Below are positions 1 to 29,200 of a stretch of 64,000 nt of DNA, piece by piece. Position numbers and translations under genes: made by a program. The notes under the pieces are model-generated. The model saw only the letters and a program-made list of their open reading frames with translations. It ran no database searches and had not been told where the DNA came from. Origin of the DNA: Xestospongia muta (Eukaryota; Porifera; Demospongiae; Haplosclerida; Petrosiidae); NCBI GenBank assembly GCA_963693285.1, contig OY848921.1:1302001-1366000 (forward strand), written 5' to 3'. Each line of letters begins with the position of its first letter. Positions within the stretch are counted from its first letter, which is position 1.

Positions 1-16970
<16,970 letters not shown>

Positions 16971-17097
16971 ACAGTTGACACTTGAAGTAATTTATGTATT
17001 GATGTCTCATTTTATACAGTAATGTTAAATCATAATAATTATCTTGTTTTTGTATATTTAGTGATAAATTATGCTTTTATATAAATTATTTTATTTT

Positions 17098-17103
17098 AAT
17101 AAA
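17098..17103 (+). terminator. Polyadenylation signal AATAAA of the adhesion GPCR
   Basis: Canonical AATAAA about 130 bases after the stop codon at 16970. The copied 3' flank near 35775 carries the same AATAAA. Confidence 0.7.
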
Positions 17104-17298
17104 GTAAACCTTTTGTTTTTACAATTATTTCTGATAACTTACAAGCTCTGTATTATTTTGCCACATGTCTGCTGATAGTTAAGAATATCACATGAGAAAT
17201 AATGTAATAACATGATAATCCAAGTTTGTACATGTGGATCAGTTCCAATTTACAACACCCTAATTTATTATATCTTACCCTATAAATTGTGGATTTAG

Positions 17299-17327
17299 TG
17301 CAGTGGCCTGGTAGAGCGTGTTGGCCC
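17299..17327 (+). mobile_element. Solo end of a foldback repeat
   Basis: A 29-base segment beginning GCAGTGGCCTGGTAG matches the terminal part of the foldback element at 35978-36105. It sits in the same flanking context (TAAATTGTGGATTTAGTGC) as that element, so it marks the right edge of the segment shared by the two loci. Confidence 0.6.
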
Positions 17328-19118
17328 CTGGTAGTTATTGCAATGTTGGTCTTAATGGAACATATGGTAACGAATCAGTGTTCCTGGATTCTACATTTAC
17401 CATTACACTTTCATCTGGTAAATTATATTAAAGCTGCTAATAGTATTATATTGTTCTCATATTAACTACAGCACCCACTTCATCCACCAATAATGTCACT
17501 ATATCATCAATTGAGGCGAGGTCCATGACTGTCTTTTAGGATGAGGTACCATGCTCTGGACAGAATGGACCCATTACTGGCTATTTGCTCTACTAAACTA
17601 ATGCAACATTCAATGACACAGTTAACATTATTGGAGGCGACAACAGACAGTACAACCTCACAACACTCATGCCTTACACTAACTACACTGTGACAATAAC
17701 AGCATACAATGATGGTGGGATTGGACCAGCAAGCAGTGAGATAATACAACAGACAGGAGAAGATGTTAATTTTTATTGTTAATACTGGTAATATTTATAT
17801 ACTGTAGAACCTGGTGTGGTATCTGGTCTAATACAAGGTGGCACAGAGATACAAATGATCAATATTACATGGAATATACCCACAGTACCCAATGGTATCA
17901 TTATCATGTATGAGATACGTTATAGAGAGTCTAACAGCAACAGACCATACAATATGACTAATACAACCAACACGCAGTACAATATACAAGGATTACTATC
18001 ATTTACTAACTATACCATTGGAGTGAGAGCATATACCAGTGTAGGACCAGGAGAATGGACTGATAGACAATACATTATTGTTTATGTGCCAAGTAAGAAC
18101 TTCAGCAATCACGTTTTTCTTGTGTCAATGTTAATCTCTACAGATGTAGTAGGTCTGTCTATAGAAGTAATTGATGGTAGAGTTTTAATATCATGGACTC
18201 CATTGAACAATACATATCTCACAAGTTATATAATACAATATAAAGAGATTAATCAAATGGAATTACAAGAGATTGACTTGCCACCATCTGTCTCACTTGT
18301 TGGACTACCACATTTAGAAGAAGGAAAAGTGTATGCATTTCAAATATTCAATGTGCTAACAGTTAATGATATGAGATATAATGGTTCTTTATCTTTACCA
18401 GTTACTATACTAGTTACAAAACAAATAACACCAACAATAATCCCATCAGTTTGTCCTCTACTGTCATCTACATTAATAACAATTACTGAAAAGGTATTCT
18501 GTCATAACTTCTCTCCTTTACTTAATCCACAGGAAAGCTATTCCTGTTCTGTAGCAGATACTGTTACTCCATCAAAAGATCCACAGGAGAGTTGTACAGG
18601 TCCTCTAGTTGGTATAGCAGTAATAGTAGTTATATTACTAGCTATTTTAAGTTTATTTATTGGATTAGTTCTCTATTGTCATAAGAAAAAGAAATATAAT
18701 ATAACAAAGTATGATAACAATTAATACATAAAATGAGTTGATTCTGTTTCTATAGCAACAACGAGTCCATTTCCATGACAAGCAGTCCAGCATATTCTAG
18801 GATAGAGACTGGTCCATTTAACTCCACATCACTAGGACATTATGAAACTGTCGTACAGTATGTTAAATATAAATATAATTAGTACTATTTTATAACAACA
18901 TTGAAATATCAAACATTGTCTCTAAGAAGTAGTGATATTATAATATACATCATGATAGTTTTAATTGTACGTGTATGTGGTAATATTAATAATTATGATT
19001 GTGATATATTATATTTCATAGAAAAACTGAAGAACCATTATATGAGACAACAGTTGATCAAGAAGATTCAATTTATGAACTCACTGATTCTCTTACTCCA
19101 TATAAACTTATTCATTAA
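17328..19118 (+). pseudogene. FN3-type single-pass receptor with tyrosine-bearing tail, probably decayed at its 5' end
   Basis: A possible 5' fragment lies at 17331-17418 (CNVGLNGTYG). FN3 domain 1 at 17472-17766 has in-frame TAG (17537-17539) and TAA (17594-17596). FN3 domain 2 (exon 17808-18092) and domain 3 (start of exon 18144-18708) are open, with the FN3 pattern NITWNIP ... YEIRYRE ... YTIGVRAYT. The third exon continues into a TM helix of about 23 residues (GIAVIVVILLAILSLF...) followed by HKKKK. Tail exons 18756-18857 and 19022-19118 join in phase and give Y-E-T-V, L-Y-E-T and I-Y-E-L motifs, ending at TAA 19116-19118. The 3' half looks functional and the first FN3 dead; no signal peptide was found. 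Confidence 0.6.
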
Positions 19119-19789
19119 ACAATATAATATACTATATATTACTGCTACATAACAGACTTGGTATGCTATCGCGTGAATTTGAGAGTCACAATAAATTTTA
19201 GTATTATTAATTGATTTTATATATTTATAAAAATGTTGATACTAGTAATATAGGTATCAATTAATATAATTATATTAACAGGTATATTAATATATTAAAA
19301 TGATTATTAGTGATTAGAAGATGGACCAACACACGTTGTAATGGCAAGTAGTTTTTATTAGAGTGATCATTGATACATAGTTCATAAAGACAGATGTACA
19401 ATTGTATCTACTATATCTAGCAGGGACTCTGATATTGGACTGATATTCTAATAGTACTCAAGTTTGTTTATTTATTTGAATATCTAATGATAATTTAATG
19501 CTTTATGAAATCTATAATACTCTAAGAGGATTTAAAAAGGACAAATTGTATTTACTGGCTAGAACTGGAGTTGTTGGAAATATTATTTGTTGATGTTTTA
19601 TATTTAGTCTTTTAAAATTAAATTATTAGTTTGTTTGTTGTATTTTTGTGAAAACGAAACATTTTAGAGGAAAATAAATGTGTCTTAACATATATTGACA
19701 TAATTTTATGTGACTTTGTATTAATAAACAACTCTATTTTTAATATTAAACAACATGTATATATAATATATGGTAAATGCTGTTTGTTT

Positions 19790-20061
19790 TTTATTGATAT
19801 ATCTAATATATTACCAGTGGACATATACTGGTAATATTACTGATATATCTAATATACTACCAGTGTTTATACACTGGTAATATTACTGGTATATCAAATA
19901 TACTACCAATGGACATGTACTGATAATATCACTGATATATCTAATATACTACCAGTGGTCATATACTGGTAATATTACTGATACATCCAATATACTACCA
20001 GTGTTTATAAACTGGTAATATTACTGATATATCTAATATACTACCAGTGGTTATATACTGA
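19790..20061. repeat. Tandem array, about 47-base unit, six copies
   Basis: Units share the core ATATCTAATATACTACCAGT followed by a variable GGACATATACTGG or GTTTATACACTGG part and TAATATTACTG. Each unit contains a small internal inverted repeat (CCAGTG...CACTGG). Confidence 0.85.
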
Positions 20062-20073
20062 TGTTAACATATT

Positions 20074-20111
20074 TTTTAATAAGGTATAAGAACATTATAC
20101 CTTATTAAAAA
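20074..20111. repeat. Hairpin (inverted repeat)
   Basis: The arm TTTTTAATAAGGTATAA is followed by a 5-base loop GAACA and its complement TTATACCTTATTAAAAA. It lies immediately after the 47-base array. Confidence 0.85.
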
Positions 20112-21867
20112 GTATACTAACCATTATGTATGTCCACTGGTTGTGGCTGCTAGTATATATTGAACCACAAGACCCAATCCAATCTTTTTATTGTAGTCAC
20201 TAAAATTGCTTGATTGTATTTCAAAATAATATATGAATCACTTCATATAATACATTAATATACGAGATATAATACACTGATCATCGTTAGTAAACGTTTG
20301 GTATAAATTAATTAGTCAAAGTTGAACAGCAACTTATTTTAGATCATTTAACTGAGATGTACAATTAGAGCTTTAGACTGTATCAGATGTACACAGCTGC
20401 TTATAGTGTGTCCAGAAAAGAAGGGACTCCTGTATTATCTGTGATTTTGAGTGGGTGGGGTCACTTCATTATCATGTTATATATGCATATACTTATGAAA
20501 GCTAGAGTGAGATAGTCTGAATTTCAATCTGGCACAGTGGGACAGTTCAAACCTTGAGACACATACTTTATTATCAGACTAGCATTTTAGTCTGTATCAA
20601 TAGTGCTATAAATAATATTGAACACACATTGTATTATAATGCACACTATAATTATTAATATATATTAATGCATGTGTCATTACTAGTGTATAGACTTTTT
20701 AATCAAGTCCCAGGTCTAAAGACATTAGACTTCTGGAGCCATATCTTGTGAGGAAGAGTATAGTTGTAAGAACATATAACTTATCCAAGTACAATTATTA
20801 CTTTAGGAGTGACCGTACTCACTAATATGGAGTCACCTGTATTTTCATTATAAAAATTGTTTACATGATCTCTATGAACTGGCACATAACTATACAGGGA
20901 ACAACTTATTGTAACAATGTATTGCTAGTTATCAATATAAATCTTACCAAAGCCACGTTCAAAGTATAAATTCAACTTGTCCAGCCGTCCCATTTGCTCA
21001 TGACACTTACCAGTTATCAATTGTAAGGAGATAAGAAATTAATAGTAAGTTTCTCATTTGTTTGTAAGTGACTATCTCTGGTAGTATTTGATATGTGTAT
21101 TTCAATGTGAAATAGATATGTTTTAGGATTGTTTTGAATTCTGTTTTAAATGAATTCAGTATTAAAAATTATAAAGATAAATTAATTGACAATATGACAT
21201 AGTGAATATTAACCTGGTTGGTTGATATATTAAGAAAATACAGCAATACAACTCTCAAGTAATATAGTTACTCTTTCATCAGCTTTAACTATAACTTAAG
21301 AACCTGACAAGTAGGCCAGTTCAGTATACCTATTTAGTGGGCACTGTTATAACAGTCAACAATATAACACAATAATTATCCAATGATCTACACTTAAACC
21401 AAGAAGGTGGGAAGTACATCCATGAATCTCACTAACAGTCAAACCTCCAGAAATGACATCCTAGTGACTTATGACCCTTCTTGTTATATGATAGCCACAA
21501 TATCATACTGCATGATAATTTATAGAAATTTGATGGTTTTCCTTCACAAAGATGTGATAATATCCATAGGAACATCAGAATGAACATCTTTAGAACAATA
21601 ATTGTTATTGTTAAGATTAAAAATTTAAAAAATTAATTTATTACATGATTAAAATAACACGTTGTTTCCTGCTATTAGAGTAAAGAAGCAAGACGTGACA
21701 AACAATCGAAAGGTATACTCTTTACAAAATTTCATAGATTTGGTTTACCACTGAAGAAATGACGATCATGCAAACCTTCATCCTCATAAGTCTATGTTCT
21801 TACGTTTTGGGTGAGCTTATGTGTGTGTCTATGTGTGTATTTAACATATCTCATAATTGTCTTAAAC

Positions 21868-21926
21868 CAGGAGCCCATCAATAAAAAAAGCACGGGTACC
21901 CGTGCTTTTTTATTGATGGGCTCCTG
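21868..21926. mobile_element. 59-base foldback element with 7-base target duplication
   Basis: Near-perfect palindrome from CAGGAGCCCATCAAT to ATTGATGGGCTCCTG, centred on CACGGGTACCCGTG. Flanked by direct repeats CTTAAAC (21861-21867 and 21927-21933). It lies in the intron after the signal-peptide exon at 21759. Confidence 0.85.
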
Positions 21927-22493
21927 CTTAAACAAAGTTGCCCAGTACTTGAGTCTCTATTATTGTAATTTTTGCTCCAGTGCTTAACCTTATGTTTTAG
22001 AGTTAAGATTTATGGTATATAAAAATCTAAACTCTATGCACATCATAAAACTTTCTAAACTTAGTCACTTTAAACAGCTGTGCATTCAAAACACCCACAG
22101 TTCAGAATACACATCACCCTTCATATATATGAATTTTACTGAAGTCTGCACACTCCAGACACTCTGTTAAAATAAGCATCAAATTATAAGCGTAACAGAG
22201 TTAAGTTAGGGAGATAATATAGTCCTGTATCACTTCACTATCCCTTTCCTCTGTTACGCACATACATGGGGTATGAAGTCGGCAAACTCTAGATACTCTG
22301 CCCAGCATCTTATTAAAATCTTAAAAGTTCTAACATAAGCTACATAAACATCACTTCCACAGTACATGAGTAATCACAACAATATAACGTTTACTTTCAT
22401 TGAATCAAACAGTTTTTTTAACCTGCAGTATAACCATATTTTTGTTGATTCAACAAATCAATCTTGACAGTGATAGTTAAAACATGCCATTTG

Positions 22494-23225
22494 ATTCCAT
22501 TAGGTTCTATTAGGTTCTATTAGGTTCTATTAGGTTCCATTAGGTTCTATTAGGTTCCATTAGGTTCCATTAGGTTTCATTAGGTTCTATTAGGTTCTAT
22601 TTGGTTCCATTAGGTTCTATTAGGTTCCATTAGGTTCTATTTGGTTCCATTTGGTTCCATTAGGTTCCATTAGGTTCTATTAGGTTCTATTTGGTTCCAT
22701 TATGTTCTATTAGGTTCCATTAGGTTCCATTAGGTTCTATTTGGTTCCATTAGGTTCCATTAGGTTATATTTGGTTCCATTAGGTTCCATTAGGTTATAT
22801 TTGGTTCTATTAGGTTCCATTAGGTTATATTTGGTTCCATTAGGTTCCATTAGGTTATATTTGGTTTCATTAGGTTCCATTAGGTTATATTTGGTTCCAT
22901 TAGGTTCCATTAGGTTATATTTGGTTCTATTAGGTTCCATTAGGTTATATTTGGTTCCATTAGGTTCCATTAGGTTATATTTGGTTTCATTAGGTTCCAT
23001 TAGGTTATATTTGGTTCCATTAGTTCCATTAGGTTATATTTGGTTCCATTAGGTTCCATTAGGTTATATTTGGTTTCATTAGGTTCCATTAGGTTATATT
23101 TGGTTCCATTAGGTTCTATTAAGTTCCATTAGGTTCCATTAGGTTCCATTATGTTTCATTAGGTTCTGTTAGGCTCCAAAGTTTCTTAAGGTTCCATTAG
23201 ATTCCAGAGTTTTTTATGTTCTATT
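22494..23225. repeat. 10-base minisatellite with 30- and 120-base higher-order periods
   Basis: The basic unit is TAGGTTCCAT with variants (CTAT, TTAT, TTGG start). From about 22741 to 23040 three units (TTGGTTCCAT, TAGGTTCCAT, TAGGTTATAT) form a 30-base block, and blocks differing at one site recur every 120 bases. Both strands stay open across it only because the period is a multiple of three; it is not coding. Confidence 0.93.
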
Positions 23226-23935
23226 AGGTTCTGTTAAGAGAACCTGGTATGTCATTCTGAGACTTTGTTTTATATTTCATTTTCATTATTATGTAGCTGT
23301 TCAGTTCATATTTACTCCATCTCCTAATATTGGAGTCTATCAACTAACACATTACCAATGTTCAGTGGATCATACTGGTGTGAGTATTATTTGGAATATA
23401 AATGGAACAGCTTATGGTCATAATAATATTATACAACTTGATATTGTTACAAATGGAGGCCCACAACAGTCAAATCTTACAATAACTGGATACCCTCTAT
23501 ATAACAATACAGAAGTGATATGTATTGCCTCAGGAGTTGTTGATGGTAATCGTTATAGTAACAAAAGTGAACTAGCTATTCTAAGAATACAAGGTAACAC
23601 ACTCTCTAATATATGTCATTATATCTCCTCTCATTAGGTGAACTAGCTGCTGTCAAGAAATTAATATATTGTGTACATAGTCAGTATATAAACTGTTCCT
23701 GGTCTCCTCCCTTCTCTCTGATATCCATACTTGGTTATATTATCAATGTTACTTATAGAGGAGAACTAGTTACACAGAACACTACATCTTCTACAACATA
23801 GCAGTACAACTATTATCCCGGTCAATTTGGTATATACATATATACAATTAGTGTAGCTGGTAATAACTTAGCTGGAGAAGGAGAAAAAAATACCACATAA
23901 ATTGTAGTACCCAAAAGCAAGTAATGCAATCATGC

Positions 23936-24363
23936 TCATTATTTAATGGCCACTAATCATAGATGCAATTACAAGCTCTGATATAAACCTACTAAAATTA
24001 AGCAGAAATGGTACATATTTGGTCTTTTATAATGTAGAGGTATAACAATATCTCTTACTTATCTTATAATTATAATGTAGATGTATATCATCCCCTCTAG
24101 CCTGTGTATCCCCTACAACCATCATCAGTATGTATCCATTTAACTTATGGAATTGAACCTGCTTGTGATGAATATGTTAGTGCACTGGAAATCAATACAC
24201 TGGAAGTATAAACATTGGAGATTTTAGCAGGCAAAAATGGAATGCTTCTTTAATGTTGAGATTTAGCTTGACAAATGTGATTTATGATTCACAATCTAAA
24301 ACATTTTAAAGTTATATTGATCAAATATTTTATTTCATTTTTTGCTATTATTTAGCTACATTT
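23936..24363. other. Intergenic gap
   Basis: AT-rich sequence; nothing supportable seen. Confidence 0.5.
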
Positions 24364-24816
24364 AATGTTCAATTTGGTTGACTGACCATGGACAACTTCT
24401 CCTAAATTTATGTTTTTCATCTTCATTTTCTCTAAAACACCAAAGAAAAGCTCAGTCTAGTTTGAGATTCACAGCTAAATCTCCTACTAGTCCCAAAAAA
24501 GCAAGTGGAGTATTTGTTTATGATGATTCCACACTAAGGAGATCTTATGGTGATCCAGGTGATAGTGGAACACTTCAATTTCACACTGAGAAAGAAGAAA
24601 AATGAGGAAACAAGCAAGTTACAGGTGCTATAAATCTGAAGAGCATAGAGAGAGGTATAGAGAGTGTAACAGAGCAGGAAAGTAGTGTATTTACTGAGAC
24701 ATCATTTGCTAAATCCTTTCCTGATGATGAAGTGGATGAAAAGGAAAAGCTGCGCAGAGAAGAAGAGGAAGAATATAAATTACAAAATCAATCTACAACT
24801 GATCAGGAATTATGAA
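24364..24816 (+). pseudogene. Adhesion-GPCR remnant (TM2 start joined to a cytoplasmic tail)
   Basis: TDHGQLLLNLCF is identical to the start of the TM2 exon of the adhesion GPCR at 15426. It then passes directly into a hydrophilic tail (KKASGVFVYDDSTLRRSYG ... FHTEKEEK), so nearly all of the 7TM is missing. A TGA interrupts at 24603-24605, after which the frame continues acidic (DEKEKLRREEEEE) to TGA near 24816. The tail differs from that of the 16970 gene, which points to a further, related receptor as the source. Confidence 0.65.
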
Positions 24817-25209
24817 CTCCTGATGTTTAAAGAAATGTCAGGACTTTAATTTGATGTGTTTTGTTTAACTCTTTTAGTATTGATTCAGCTATTGTAACTA
24901 TTGTTATACTTTTAATAACATATATATATATATACTATAGAAATTCAATATATTTTGTCCTTGTATTGACTAGTTGTTTGTTTGTGTTATAAAAAAGAAA
25001 CAACAATATGTTGTGTTTTAATTACTTTTGTTGTCTTGTTGACTATATAAAAATAGTGTTTATTTGTTTATTTTGTTTTTGTTTCAGTTTAACTTAGGGT
25101 TAATTGAAGGGGACATCCTCAAATTGTACAGTAGTAATTCAGCTCCACCTCTCCCCCCCCAGGGATATATATAAGTCGACCTCATGCACTCTATACCACT
25201 TTATTAACG
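24817..25209 (+). promoter_or_regulatory. Intergenic region with likely promoter of the receptor tyrosine kinase
   Basis: Contains a TA repeat near 24921 and, just upstream of the start at 25210, a short C run (about 25153-25160) followed by ATATATATAAG, a plausible TATA element 35-45 bases before the start codon. Confidence 0.35.
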
Positions 25210-26207
25210 ATGTATTTTCTGAGGACCTCTTTATTTCTGATATTTGTCTTTTTCTCACAGCCACAACCATCAGAGTGCAGTATACAACAAGATGACTCGT
25301 GTACTGATCTGACCCGAGTTCCTGAAACTAATGGCTCTTCCGTGGTACTTGCTTGTGTAAGACTTATAGAGAAATCTGAGATCTTTACAAACGATTACCA
25401 AACTTTACGTCGAATAGCCTTTGTTGAGACTGCAGATGGTACTAAACAGAGTACCTACAGACCCTATTATCATGGTGGCATATGGGCAGTAAATGAAAGT
25501 GTCTTTCTGTCAACAAAAACTTCTACCAATGTCACTATTCGAAATCAGATACAGTCATTCTTTAGCATTGATTGGTCATCTGTGGAATGGAAAGACCTTC
25601 GAAAACCTCTGTACTCAGCTCTGGCTGCCAGAATTTATATCAACGAGATAAGTCAAAATGTAGATCTCAGTCAAGTAAGTAATCAAGCATCCTTCTGGTC
25701 AGCCACTTACAATGGAGCAGGTGAAACTGCAATTTATATTAATGCATCCAATAGTCTGGGTAATTATCGAAATGGTAAGTAATGCTGTGTTATTTATAGT
25801 AGTTTTAGTAGCGAGTATAGTCTATAATATGACTATGTTTCATAATAACTTTGAATTTTTTTACACAGTATCAATTGGTGAATATGAAATTGAGTTTAAT
25901 GTCAGTAGGAGACTGACAAAAGATGAATGGAGTTATTTACAAGTTTCATTAACTGATGATTCATTAGATTCAATCATTGAAATTGCTGTCTCGGTATCAA
26001 ATGGTCAAACGCTGTTGTATGTATCCGATCTTATCATCCCATCTGAAGCTGTTTCTTGTGCCAAAATCAATACCACAACAAATGGACGCACGTACATATC
26101 TCCAAGAACTTTGAACCTTCATTCAAACAAACTTTACATTGGTGTTTTTGAAAAAAAGGATGTAGAAAATAGTTTTACAGTGTCTGTTGCCAAAACAGAT
26201 TTAAAAG
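25210..26207 (+). other. Unrecognised N-terminal domain of the receptor kinase
   Basis: Secreted-type region of about 300 residues over two exons. After the signal peptide it shows IAFVETADGTK, YHGGIWAV, SIDWSSVEWKDLRKPLYSAL and N-glycosylation sites; the second exon is beta-rich (YEIEFNVSRRL). The Glu followed by a GGIW-type motif faintly recalls lysozyme-like folds, but I cannot assign it to a family. Confidence 0.4.
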
Positions 26208-29200
26208 GTAATAATCACATTAACAGTAACAAATGTAATTATAGTTTCAATGTCATTTGTGTTTTTTCTTTGACATGACTGTGTTGTATCTTTACTAGAA
26301 ACACGAGCGTAATTCCAACACATAGGCGGAGGAAGCTCAAAAAGTTGGGGGGGCTGAACATATTTGTACACAGTTTCACATGCAAAGCATACATTTTAAA
26401 AATGAGAATTAAAATGCACCAAAATATTTTCTTCGTTCATCATTTTTTGAACAAACTCCTTGGCAAGTTCTTGCAGATCTACTAGTAATAAATGTTAGAA
26501 TGCAAAATGAGTAACTCTATGTAAAAGTTGGGGGGCTCTGCCCCCCCTTTATAAAAGTTGGGGGGCATCAGCCCCCTTCACCCCCACCCTCAGCCGCCTA
26601 TGCAACATAGTATTGTTTGTCATGTAGCTGGTTAGTAGTACTCATATGTTTTTATAATATAGTATCATAGCTCGATATGAGTAGTATTGTTGTTATGGTG
26701 TGTTATAATTGTAGTATAACTGTTTCTTAATAAGTTGGATTTACGGTCATTACCAATGAAAGCAGATTCAGCTATTCAGTACTATAGTAATAATAATCTT
26801 AATTGCCAATAATCATTCCATTTGTTTGTTTCCTTCTTGTAGTTATTCAAAATATGAACACTGAAGCTAATCAATTCTTCATTGGATTGTTTAGTAACCA
26901 TCCTGATACTGGCTCTGTTCCAATATCTTTGCTCATTACAACTAGTAGTTCTGAGCCTGTTAATATCATTGTGGAGTCCATTGATGGTGAACTGTTCTCT
27001 GGACAAATAAATTCGTCACAGACAGCTGAGTTTTTTATTCCTGATACGTATATTGTTTCAAATATTTCTGACAGAGAGATGGGTCTCCTTGTTAAAGCTG
27101 AGAATGGGAAACATATTAGTGTATCAGTGAGCAATCATCATTACTATTCCAGTGACTCATATCTCGCTTTACCTCTTATTAAGTACTCTCGTATCGACCA
27201 GTACACGTATTATGCTTTGACACCTGAAGTCAATTCTACAGATCTAAAGAGCAGGATACTTCTAGTGGGTGGTTACAATAGTACAAATGTAACTATCACA
27301 CCCACACAATCTATCTACATTCCACAAGATCTGTCTCCAACAGGCCAAATTTATGAATTGCAACCATCAGAATCTTTGACAATTCAACTAAACATGTTTG
27401 AGACCCTCTTATTAGAAAGTGAATCAACATTGTCAGGAACAAAAGTTGTGTCAAACAAACCAATAACTTTTCTTTCAGGACACCAATGTGCAGTTATACC
27501 TAACACTAACGGATCATGTGACTTTGCTATTGAACAATTTCCACCTACCATTAACTGGGGTAAAACTTTCATGTTTCCTATACTAGCATCTCGTCCAGGA
27601 GAATCACATTTGTCAATCATGGCAGCAAAAGAGAACACAAGAGCTGACATAATATGCTCGTTTGCCAATGAAATTGATGACAATATTTCTGATTCTTTTA
27701 ATCTTGCCAATCCTGGGGACTTCACATCTATTTCTGTAGCTCCTGACAATGTCATATGTAGCGTAGTCACTGATAAACCAGTTCAACTTGTTCTTCTTAG
27801 TACGAGTGAAGGTACAGATGATGGTGATGGAGATCCCCTCATGATGTTGGTACCTCCTGTGGAACAGTATTCAACAGAAACCATTTCATTTACAGCTCAT
27901 AAAAGAGATTTTGAAAATCATTATGTCAACTTGGTTGCAAGTGGGGCTTCCTCTCATATACTTTTAGATGATGCATTAATTTCATCTGATTGGGGAACTG
28001 TAACATCAAAAAATGGAACCATTCTTGGCTATGCCATCCAACTGAACTTGACTGATACAACACATACTATATCAGTCAGTAACAACTCTACAGTGGTTGC
28101 TGCTATGATGTATGGATTTAACTTCTCTGTCGGTTATGGACAAATAGCTGGTACGAAGCTCTTTCTAACTGATGGTAAGTTATGATAACATTATGTTCTT
28201 GTCATAAAAGGCTATTATCAGTAATGTTATCATAATACTAATGATGTTTGCATTATTTAAATTATTTTAAAAAACCAACAATACACAGCTTACATACTTA
28301 ACTAGATATTTTGTTTATGTTTTGACTTTATAGGTAACTATGAACCACTCAAAGTAAATGTTGATTTTGGAAGTGGCCAAGTTTCAGTTGGTCAGAGCAT
28401 ACAGTTAACATGCACTACTACAGGACCTCCAGCATATGCTATACGTTGGAAACAAAGCTCCACATTAATCATGCCATCTCGTAAATACTCCATTGTCAGT
28501 AACAGCTTAGACACCAGCATACTGACCATCTACAATGCTAGTATTAGTGATAGAGGAACATACGAATGTATTGCTTACAGCTATTATACTGCTGACATTG
28601 CATCTAAGGAAGATACTCTCACTGTTGATCGTAAGCACTATATAAAATTTCTTTAACAATTTAATTGTTATATTTTGTTACAGAACCTCCCTTATTAGTG
28701 TATTTTTATATTACAGTTCTATATCCTCAGGGCTTTTGTCAACTATAACATACTTTCCATCACGATCTTCAACTATTTCTAAGCCTATGTCAGCAACAGA
28801 ATATGTTCCATCTTCCTCACCTACAACAGTACAACAGTCAAACTCAAATAATTCTTTTACAATTATCATGGCCATGGTAACAACAATTGCTATCCTACTT
28901 CTTTCTTTAAGTTTGGTGATTATTATGGTGGTGTGTTTTAAAAAAAAAAGGAGGAAGGGCCAAGCAAGGTAATGTAGTCAGTGAGTTTAATATAACCAAA
29001 TGGGATTTGGATGTATAGTCATTGTTATTATGCGAAAAGACTGTCACAAGCAATATTAATAGTAACACTGACATGCAATCCTAGTATTATTTTGGGCAAA
29101 TTGTATATGTATATATTCAATGTAAAAGCAATCAGTTGTTTTAACAACCAATTTGTACATTACATCAGTCGATTACTATATAATCTAAAAATCATGTGAA

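Larger units (their letters stand above)
19119..21758. other. 2.6-kb AT-rich intergenic region
   Basis: No supported coding sequence. It contains a 47-base tandem array (19790-20061) and a hairpin (20074-20111), annotated separately. The remainder is AT-rich unique-looking DNA. Confidence 0.6.
21759..23935 (+). pseudogene. Ig-FN3 surface protein gene with in-frame stops
   Basis: Exon 1 (21759-21810) encodes a typical signal peptide, MTIMQTFILISLCSYVLG. It splices in phase 1, over a 1.5-kb intron full of repeats, to an Ig-like exon (23297-23593; YQCSVDH, IIWNING, EVICIAS). The next exon, from 23638, starts as a cytokine-receptor-like FN3 (NCSWSPPF) but meets in-frame TAG near 23800 and TAA near 23900. 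The residues between the stops (ISVAGNNLAGEGE) still read as the end of an FN3 domain, so this is decay rather than a natural terminus. A shortened secreted Ig product remains possible. Confidence 0.6.

Noticed and set aside
22737..23052. Open frames on both strands with NLMEPNGTKY or VPLGSIRLYL repeats
   Set aside because: Translation of a 10/30-base minisatellite in an intron; both strands open for the same trivial reason.
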